Shown piece after piece: positions 58,384-64,000 of a stretch of DNA of 64,000 bases. The notes beneath the pieces are model-generated. The model saw only the letters and a program-made list of their open reading frames with translations. It searched no databases and was not told the origin of the DNA. Where the stretch lies: contig NZ_LQPT01000092.1 of the NCBI RefSeq assembly GCF_002102355.1, positions 1-64,000 of the forward strand, written 5' to 3'. The position numbers were made by a program, and so were the translations under genes. This stretch comes from Mycobacterium sherrisii. GTDB lineage: Bacteria; Actinomycetota; Actinomycetes; Mycobacteriales; Mycobacteriaceae. Within the stretch, counting starts at the first letter, position 1. Every line of letters begins with the position of its first letter.

Positions 58384-59752
58384 CGCCGTGGAGCCCGCAC
58401 ACCGGGAGATCGCGGAGGCGTTGGGACGCCAAGGGGTGAAGTACGCCATGAGCTCGTGGATCGATGTCCATGGCCGGCCCAAAACGAAGGTGGTGCCCAT
58501 CGAGCGGCTCCCCGAGATGCTGGCCGGGTCCGAGCGATTCACTCCCCGAGGCATCACCGGCTTCGGCGCAATGGACCCGCACGAAGAAGAGTCCGTGGCG
58601 CTGCCGGACCTTGCGACGCTCCGGCAGCTTTCCTGGGACAAGCGATTCGTGTGGATGGCCGCCGATTTGCTGCTGGGCGGCACCACGGCGCATGACCAGT
58701 GTCCGCGCAGTATCTTGAAGGCCCAACTGGGTAGAGCGCGAGAACTGGGTTTTGACTTCAAGCTGGGCGTCGAGACGGAAGTCTTCGTGTTCGACCCGGC
58801 GCAGCCCGGCGGCGGTACCGGCTACCTGAATCCGCTCGCCCGGACCGGCGGACTGAAGCCCAGCCCCGCCTACGACGCCGAAGCCACGCTGGACGCCGCG
58901 GGCTTCCTCGACGACTTCGTGAGTGCCCTGCAAGACAGCGACTTCGGGGTGTTCAGCTTCGACCACGAAGGTGGTGACGGCCAATACGAGTTCGACTTCG
59001 CCTACGACGACGCGCTCGAGATGGCCGACCGGATCACCTACTTTCGCGTGATGATTCGGCAGATCGCCAAGCGGCACGGGCTGGCCGCCACCTTCATGCC
59101 CAAGCCATACACCGAGGCATGGGGATCGGGCCACCACTACAACATGAGTCTCGTGTCGTCCAGCACGGGGAACAATGTGATGTGCGACGCCGCCGATCCG
59201 CGTGGATTGGGTTGGAGCCCAACGGCATATCAGTTCATTGCGGGTCTGATGCGGCACGCGGATGCCCTCGCGGCGGTCGTGACACCCACGGTGAATTCCT
59301 ACAAGAGGCTGAACCCCCGCCTGGCCGACGGTACGGCGTCGTGGGCACCGGCCTGGTCGGCTTACGGCGTACAGAACCGGTCGTGCATGCTGCGACTACC
59401 GAAAAACCGTCCAGCGATCGAAAACCGCGCCGTCGACTCGGCAGCCAACACCTACCTGGCGGCGGCCTTCCTGCTGGCGGCCGGCCTCGACGGCCTGGAA
59501 CATGCGAGGGATCCCGGAGATCCGGTGGACGTGGCATTGACAGACACCCGGCCGAATCCCTCGCTCAACGCGGTCCGGTTGCCGCGCAACCTACTTGAGG
59601 CCACGGAGGCGTTTGCCCAGAGCGAACTCGCCGGTCGCGTCTTCCCCAAGCGCTTCGTCTCCGAATACGTCGACATGAAATACGCGGAGTGGGATTCCTA
59701 CCACAGCACGGTCACCGATTGGGAACGTGACCGCTATCTGTATTCGCTCTGA
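58370..59752 (+). CDS. GlnT/GMAS-type glutamate-amine ligase (glutamine synthetase family)
   Basis: 460 aa. Glutamine synthetase family of the gamma-glutamylmethylamide synthetase (GlnT) group: WIDVHGRPKTKVVPI, GVETEVFVFD, FDHEGGDGQYEFDFAYDDALEMADRITYFR (read as blocks), ATFMPKPYTEAWGSGHHYNMSL, TVNSYKRLNPRL and ENRAVDSAANTYLA. These enzymes join glutamate to an amine with ATP, opening a gamma-glutamyl route for amine nitrogen. ATG at 58370 preceded by GGAGG. Distinct from glnA3 at 11 kb. Confidence 0.9.
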   Translation: MDTVNAVEPAHREIAEALGRQGVKYAMSSWIDVHGRPKTKVVPIERLPEMLAGSERFTPRGITGFGAMDPHEEESVALPDLATLRQLSWDKRFVWMAADLLLGGTTAHDQCPRSILKAQLGRARELGFDFKLGVETEVFVFDPAQPGGGTGYLNPLARTGGLKPSPAYDAEATLDAAGFLDDFVSALQDSDFGVFSFDHEGGDGQYEFDFAYDDALEMADRITYFRVMIRQIAKRHGLAATFMPKPYTEAWGSGHHYNMSLVSSSTGNNVMCDAADPRGLGWSPTAYQFIAGLMRHADALAAVVTPTVNSYKRLNPRLADGTASWAPAWSAYGVQNRSCMLRLPKNRPAIENRAVDSAANTYLAAAFLLAAGLDGLEHARDPGDPVDVALTDTRPNPSLNAVRLPRNLLEATEAFAQSELAGRVFPKRFVSEYVDMKYAEWDSYHSTVTDWERDRYLYSL

Positions 59753-59765
59753 GACGGGGTGGACC

Positions 59766-60386
59766 GTGGCACACTCTTCCGGATTGTCGACGCGCTCCCA
59801 ACATCGCCGCCGGGCGGTGTTGCGGTCCACCGTGGCCGTGCTGCGGCGACGTGGATTCGACGCGGTCACCAGCCGGGCCGTCGCCCAGGAAGGGGGCCTG
59901 CCGGAACAGACCGTGCGGGCCTTCTACGCATCGCGTGACGACCTGCTGGCCGCCGGCTTGAAATTCATGCTGAACGGGTGGATCGAACAAGCCAACGATT
60001 TCGTCAAGCGGCTGCCCTGCCAGCTCGGCCTCAACGAAACGGCCCGTCTGATCACCGAGGTCGCGACGGTGCACCCCGCCGAGGACGGATCGTTGACCCG
60101 CGCAACGATCTCGGGCGTGTACGAGCGCTACCTACAGGCGGGGAAGCACTCCGAGCTGACCTCGTTGATCGGTGCTTACAACGAGATCCTGGCCGGCCTG
60201 GTTGCACAGGTGCTGGCCCGTAACGGCCGCTCCGTCGGTCCGCAGGTGGCCCGTGCCGTCCTCGCCGTTGCCGACGGCACCGTTCTCTACGAACTCGCGG
60301 CCGGCGAGAATCCCGTGCCCCGGGCCATTGAGATGCTCGAGTTCGCCATACCGCGGCTGTGTGCGCCGGCGTCCTCGGCACCGTGA
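59766..60386 (+). CDS. TetR family transcriptional regulator
   Basis: 206 aa. N-terminal helix-turn-helix (RRGFDAVTSRAVAQEGGLPEQTVRAFYASRDDLLAAGL) and a helical effector domain. It lacks the usual Tyr-xx-Phe pair of TetR (AFYASR). GTG start at 59766 with GGGGTGG ahead; an ATG at 59727 is possible. 13 bp after the ligase gene, so part of the riboswitch operon. Confidence 0.75.
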   Translation: MAHSSGLSTRSQHRRRAVLRSTVAVLRRRGFDAVTSRAVAQEGGLPEQTVRAFYASRDDLLAAGLKFMLNGWIEQANDFVKRLPCQLGLNETARLITEVATVHPAEDGSLTRATISGVYERYLQAGKHSELTSLIGAYNEILAGLVAQVLARNGRSVGPQVARAVLAVADGTVLYELAAGENPVPRAIEMLEFAIPRLCAPASSAP

Positions 60387-60459
60387 CGTGCCACGCCAGC
60401 TAGGCGTAGTGCCCAACCCACCGAGCAATTCGCGGCCAGTTGATGGCATCCTCTTGTGA

Positions 60460-61167
60460 ATGACAGCAGTCCGCCGCGGACGTCCCAGGATCATCGATCA
60501 GCGCAGACCTGGTGAGACCCCACGAGAGGAAATCCTCGACGCCGCCGCCGAGCTGTTTACCGCGTGCGGATACACCGCAACATCGACACGGGCGATTGCC
60601 GATGCCGTGGGCATCCGGCAAAGCAGCATCTATCACCACTTCCAGACAAAGGACGACATCCTCGACAACCTGCTGGTCCGCACCGTCGACGCCTCGGCCA
60701 GGCTGGCACAGCGACTGTCCGACTACCCCAGCTCCCCGGCGAGTCGCCTCTATGTCATGGTCTGGTACGACTCGCATCAGTTGCTGGCGGGCCGTTGGAA
60801 TCTCGGTGCGCTGTTTCAGCTTCCGGAGATCCGCGGTACCAAATTCCCCCATTTCGAATCTCGGCGCGAATACCTGCGGGAGTGTTACCGCACGCTTGCC
60901 CGGCAGACGTGCTCCGACTCGAATCTGTGGAAGAACAAGCACCAGGTCGAGATGACCGTCGCGACGGAGTTGCCGTTCCACTTCGTCGAGACCTCGATCC
61001 AGATCCGCGCGGATAACCCCGAGTGGGTGGCCGAGGCCGGACCCGGCGCCATCGCCGCAGGCATCGCCGACTCCTGCCTTCGTGCGCTCACCGCGGGATG
61101 TACGGCCGCTTTGAAGGTGAAGGCCCACCGCATCCGCGACGAGCTGGCGCTCGACATGGCCGGGTAG
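60460..61167 (+). CDS. amtR: AmtR-like nitrogen repressor (TetR family)
   Basis: 235 aa. N-terminal half follows C. glutamicum AmtR closely: GRPRIIDQRRPGETPREEILDAAAELF, then TSTRAIADAVGIRQSSIYHHFQTK; AmtR has REEILDASAELF and TSTHQIADAVGIRQASLYYHF. RWNLGALFQLPEI in the C-terminal domain also matches (KWNVGRLYQLPIV). AmtR is released by adenylylated GlnK under nitrogen limitation and represses nitrogen-scavenging genes. Two fitting operators flank the island. Last gene of the block. Confidence 0.87.
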   Translation: MTAVRRGRPRIIDQRRPGETPREEILDAAAELFTACGYTATSTRAIADAVGIRQSSIYHHFQTKDDILDNLLVRTVDASARLAQRLSDYPSSPASRLYVMVWYDSHQLLAGRWNLGALFQLPEIRGTKFPHFESRREYLRECYRTLARQTCSDSNLWKNKHQVEMTVATELPFHFVETSIQIRADNPEWVAEAGPGAIAAGIADSCLRALTAGCTAALKVKAHRIRDELALDMAG

Positions 61168-61357
61168 CGCGCAGACAATGTTTGCGGCAGGCCGGTTTTG
61201 AACCACCGGTCGCGCCGTCACGCTGGATGTATGACGGGCATTGCGGCGCCTGACCGATTTGCCGCTGAGGTCCGAAGTTTCGATTGCGGCACCCGGGCTC
61301 GTCGTCCACTGCCGGTGCGGCTCCGCACCTTTGGCGTCGTACGCGCGCGGTGTTTTT

Positions 61358-61373
61358 GAAACGCGATCGAAAC
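61358..61373 (+). promoter_or_regulatory. GlnR-type box B
   Basis: GAAAC-n6-GAAAC (61358-61362 and 61369-61373), again followed after 6 bp by CTCATCAGCATGAT, exactly as at 50575. It is a second copy of the composite promoter and lies within the 528-bp gap (61168-61695) between amtR and the first PPE gene. Confidence 0.6.
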
Positions 61374-61406
61374 ACGATACTCATCAGCATGATCCAAATG
61401 ACTCCT

Positions 61407-61434
61407 ACTATTCCTATCAACCGATAGAAATAGT
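61407..61434 (+). promoter_or_regulatory. AmtR-type operator B
   Basis: 12-bp arms with one mismatch; the centre is CTAT-n6-ATAG with AAATA following, matching the AmtR consensus and operator A. The next plus-strand gene (PPE) is 262 bp further on. A GTG frame at 61433-61600 starts where the gene starts in copy A, but its 55 residues resemble nothing known. Upstream, 61168-61357 holds no recognisable gene. Confidence 0.65.
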
Positions 61435-61695
61435 GACACGAAGTCGAAACACGCAGTCCGGCAGCGTGAGTCGGCGTAAGTCGGGGGGCTGGTACGGCAG
61501 CTCGGCGCTGTCGGTCGGTGCAGTGCGCAACCGTCGCGCAAACGCCGGCACGGGGGCGAGGCGGCTGTTTTCGCCGATCGCGCGTGGCGGCGCACGGTAG
61601 CCCAAAAGCCAACGCGCACAACCAGCCTGCCGCGCCATCGACTTGGCTCGGGGCCGTTTCGTTCGGCGCCGCGGTGACTGTTACGGAGGTGTTCA

Positions 61696-63048
61696 GTGGA
61701 TTTTGCGGCTCTGCCGCCCGAGGTGATTTCGGGTCGGATGTATGTGGGTGCGGGGTCGGGTCCGTTGGTGGGGGCGGCTGCTGCGTGGGGTGCGTTGGCG
61801 CAGACGTTGAGTTTTGCGGCGTCGTCGTATCGGGCGGTGGTGTCGGAGTTGGCGGGTGGGCCGTGGTTGGGTCCGTCGTCGTTGTCGATGGTGGCTGCGG
61901 TTTCTCCGTATGTGTCGTGGATGAGTGGTACTGCGGAGTTGGTGGGGCGCACGGCTAGTCAGGTGGGGATGGCGGCGGCGGCGTATGAGGCGGCGTTTGC
62001 GGCGACGGTGCCGCCGGCGGAGATTGAGTTGAATCGGGCGTTGTTGGCGTCGTTGGTGGCTACCAACGTGTTTGGGCAGAACACTCCGGCGATTGCGGCG
62101 ACTGAGGCGCAGTATGGGCAGATGTGGGCTCAGGATGTGTCGATGATGCAGGGGTACGCGGAGGCGTCGGCGGCGGCGACGAGGTTGACGCCGTTTAGTG
62201 CGCCGTCGCAGACCACGAGTTCGGATGGGACGAGCAATCAGGGGACGGCCGTGGGCAAGGCCGCCGCCTCGGCCGCGGGCCCGGGTGCGCAATCGGCACT
62301 GTCGCACGTGCCTGAGACGCTGCAGAGCCTCGCCGCCGGGTCGTCCAACCCGTTGTCGCCGATCAGCCCGGGAGGCATCTTCAGCAGTGACGGCGGCTCC
62401 GGACTCAACACCTTCACCGAGAACCTCGGAAACTGGGCGTTGGTCCTCAGCGGACCGTTGTTCACCGCATCCGGTATCACACCCATCCTGGGCGGTCTGT
62501 ACGGGCTCGCAGTCCCGACGGCCGCGGCGGTGGCCGGCGACGTTACTCCCGCGGACGCGGGTCTTGGCACACTGGTGAATTCGCGCAGCGCCGGAGCGGG
62601 TGCGGTGTCGGCGGGTGTCGGTACGGCGGCCACCGTTGGTGAGTTGTCGGTGCCACAGTCCTGGGGCACCTCCCCCGCGATTCGGTTGGCCGGCAGCGCA
62701 ACTGCGTTGCCGGTCGCCGGCCCGCCGGCGGTGCCGCAGGTCGAGGGGGCGGCACCATTCTTCGGCGGCATTCCGCCGGTGGGCAGCCTGGTCAATGCCC
62801 CCCGAGGGGAGCAGACACGCATTCGATCGGGCCCGGCACAGAAAGTGGTGCCGTCGTTGCCCGGAGAACCGGACGTGGCCGAGCGCCCACCCGTCCCCAC
62901 CGGCCAACCTCGCCCGGCCCGCCGGCATGTATCGAGCGCGTTGAGCGAAAGCGAGCGCGAGGAACTCGCCAAGCTGCGCAAGGAACTCGCCGAGGTGTCG
63001 ACCGAACGAGATGCCGCGGCACGCCTGATCAAGGAAGCGATGTTATGA
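61696..63048 (+). CDS. PPE family protein, SVP-type, with C-terminal coiled coil
   Basis: 450 aa. N-terminal PPE domain (about 1-180): DFAALPPEVISGRMYVGAGSGPL, the WxG in ASELAGGPWLG-like turn, and AAAAYEAAFAATVPPAEIELNR. The SVP signature appears as LSVPQSWGTSPAIR near residue 315. The last 35 residues (SESEREELAKLRKELAEVSTERDAAARLIKEAML) form a coiled coil, which is uncommon. Secreted by type VII secretion, normally with a PE partner; no PE gene is next to it. GTG start with GGAGG. The first 600 bp use TTG and GTG codons far more than the rest. Confidence 0.9.
   Translation: MDFAALPPEVISGRMYVGAGSGPLVGAAAAWGALAQTLSFAASSYRAVVSELAGGPWLGPSSLSMVAAVSPYVSWMSGTAELVGRTASQVGMAAAAYEAAFAATVPPAEIELNRALLASLVATNVFGQNTPAIAATEAQYGQMWAQDVSMMQGYAEASAAATRLTPFSAPSQTTSSDGTSNQGTAVGKAAASAAGPGAQSALSHVPETLQSLAAGSSNPLSPISPGGIFSSDGGSGLNTFTENLGNWALVLSGPLFTASGITPILGGLYGLAVPTAAAVAGDVTPADAGLGTLVNSRSAGAGAVSAGVGTAATVGELSVPQSWGTSPAIRLAGSATALPVAGPPAVPQVEGAAPFFGGIPPVGSLVNAPRGEQTRIRSGPAQKVVPSLPGEPDVAERPPVPTGQPRPARRHVSSALSESEREELAKLRKELAEVSTERDAAARLIKEAML
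61697..62304 (+). repeat. 608-bp exact repeat, copy 1 (PPE N-terminal domain)
   Basis: Identical to 63058-63665 as far as could be read base by base. It covers the PPE domain and the start of the linker, and ends abruptly (GTCGCAC against GTCGAAC). Confidence 0.9.
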
Positions 63049-64000
63049 GTGGCCTGATGGATTTTGCGGCTCTGCCGCCCGAGGTGATTTCGGGTCGGAT
63101 GTATGTGGGTGCGGGGTCGGGTCCGTTGGTGGGGGCGGCTGCTGCGTGGGGTGCGTTGGCGCAGACGTTGAGTTTTGCGGCGTCGTCGTATCGGGCGGTG
63201 GTGTCGGAGTTGGCGGGTGGGCCGTGGTTGGGTCCGTCGTCGTTGTCGATGGTGGCTGCGGTTTCTCCGTATGTGTCGTGGATGAGTGGTACTGCGGAGT
63301 TGGTGGGGCGCACGGCTAGTCAGGTGGGGATGGCGGCGGCGGCGTATGAGGCGGCGTTTGCGGCGACGGTGCCGCCGGCGGAGATTGAGTTGAATCGGGC
63401 GTTGTTGGCGTCGTTGGTGGCTACCAACGTGTTTGGGCAGAACACTCCGGCGATTGCGGCGACTGAGGCGCAGTATGGGCAGATGTGGGCTCAGGATGTG
63501 TCGATGATGCAGGGGTACGCGGAGGCGTCGGCGGCGGCGACGAGGTTGACGCCGTTTAGTGCGCCGTCGCAGACCACGAGTTCGGATGGGACGAGCAATC
63601 AGGGGACGGCCGTGGGCAAGGCCGCCGCCTCGGCCGCGGGCCCGGGTGCGCAATCGGCACTGTCGAACCTGCCCAGCATGCTGCAGCGCGCGTCGGCGGG
63701 GACCTCCTCCGAGTCGTCGCAAACATCGTCGGCGCCCGCCTCGATCCTGGACTTGTTCAACAATTTCAGTGCGAATACCGTTGGCTACCAGATTCTTTCG
63801 GAAGGCTTGAACTTCGATGCGTCGGGGGCCCTGCTGACCCTCGACCCCCCGGTCGCCGCGGCCTGGAATCCGTTGGTCAGTGCACTCTCGGCGCCGGCCA
63901 CCGCCGCGTCGGCGGCATCTGACGTGTCGGGCTCGGCGCTGGCGTCGAGCAGCGGGGTGGGCGGCCCCGCCGCGGCGGGCCTGGGCAACGCGGTATCTGC
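63045..64000 (+). CDS. PPE family protein, truncated by the window end
   Basis: Starts MSGLMDFAALPPEV; the ATG overlaps the stop of the preceding PPE gene (ATGA), so they are translationally coupled. The first 608 bp after the second Met are identical to the previous gene. After that the sequences differ completely (LSNLPSMLQRASAGTSSESSQ). The SVP or other subfamily signature is not reached before position 64000. Confidence 0.9.
   Translation, partial: MSGLMDFAALPPEVISGRMYVGAGSGPLVGAAAAWGALAQTLSFAASSYRAVVSELAGGPWLGPSSLSMVAAVSPYVSWMSGTAELVGRTASQVGMAAAAYEAAFAATVPPAEIELNRALLASLVATNVFGQNTPAIAATEAQYGQMWAQDVSMMQGYAEASAAATRLTPFSAPSQTTSSDGTSNQGTAVGKAAASAAGPGAQSALSNLPSMLQRASAGTSSESSQTSSAPASILDLFNNFSANTVGYQILSEGLNFDASGALLTLDPPVAAAWNPLVSALSAPATAASAASDVSGSALASSSGVGGPAAAGLGNAVS
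63058..63665 (+). repeat. 608-bp exact repeat, copy 2 (PPE N-terminal domain)
   Basis: Second copy of the identical block; see 61697-62304. Complete identity at the DNA level points to a recent duplication or gene conversion. Confidence 0.9.

Noticed and set aside
50575-61434. Insertion of the island by a transposon or phage
   Set aside because: No transposase, integrase, or terminal inverted repeats; the flanking direct repeats read as promoter modules rather than element ends.
61693-62928. Arg-rich 411-codon minus-strand frame over the PPE gene
   Set aside because: Caused by the strand-biased codon use of the PPE domain; the same pattern appears over the second PPE copy.

Overview
The window is mycobacterial chromosome, most likely from a slow-growing non-tuberculous Mycobacterium. 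Evidence: very high GC, two PPE genes, apa, lldD2, an intact oxyR next to ahpC-ahpD, and a long block in the same gene order as M. tuberculosis Rv1879 down to Rv1852 but reversed (Rv1879, glnA3, Rv1877, bfrA, Rv1875, Rv1874, Rv1873, lldD2, Rv1871c, Rv1870c, Rv1869c-Rv1865c, Rv1863c, adhA, Rv1861, apa, modCBA, Rv1856c, ndh, ureD, ureG). These orthology calls come from remembered gene order, lengths and motifs, not from an alignment. No tRNA, rRNA, CRISPR array or insertion sequence was seen.

Layout. 0.2-8.4 kb is accessory: a frameshifted dienelactone hydrolase, a SnoaL-like protein, a 2.4-kb gene-poor stretch with four paralogous tiny lipoproteins (33-39 aa) and a tiny zinc-ribbon protein, a membrane-anchored GAF-adenylate cyclase, a lipid acyltransferase, and a metal-response group (cadI/arsI, frameshifted arsR, multicopper oxidase). 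10-50 kb is the conserved core. Insertions relative to H37Rv include oxyR-ahpC-ahpD plus a GH13 amylase, lon, a phosphoketolase and bfd. The bfrA/bfd divergent region has two abutting IdeR-type iron boxes. Core synteny stops after ureG: ureA, ureB, ureC and ureF are absent.

50.6-61.4 kb is a nitrogen-metabolism island. It opens with a composite promoter: a GlnR-type GAAAC-n6-GAAAC box and a perfect AmtR-type palindrome. These precede an unknown protein, a 2-oxoglutarate/Fe(II) oxygenase and an APC permease. Next come a LacI regulator, a nitrilase-family amidase with an M24 metallohydrolase on the opposite strand, then a ykkC-class (guanidine-I-like) riboswitch with a translationally coupled mini-ORF. 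The riboswitch leads into a creatininase-family amidohydrolase, a GlnT/GMAS-type glutamate-amine ligase, a TetR regulator and an AmtR homologue. A second copy of the GlnR/AmtR promoter module lies just beyond amtR. My inference is a unit for uptake and breakdown of a guanidino or amine compound, controlled by nitrogen status and probably by guanidine.

61.7-64 kb has two tandem PPE genes whose first about 608 bp are identical; the second runs off the window. Three genes (dienelactone hydrolase, arsR, GNAT) are each broken by one base in a short G/C run, so sequencing error should be excluded before calling them pseudogenes.
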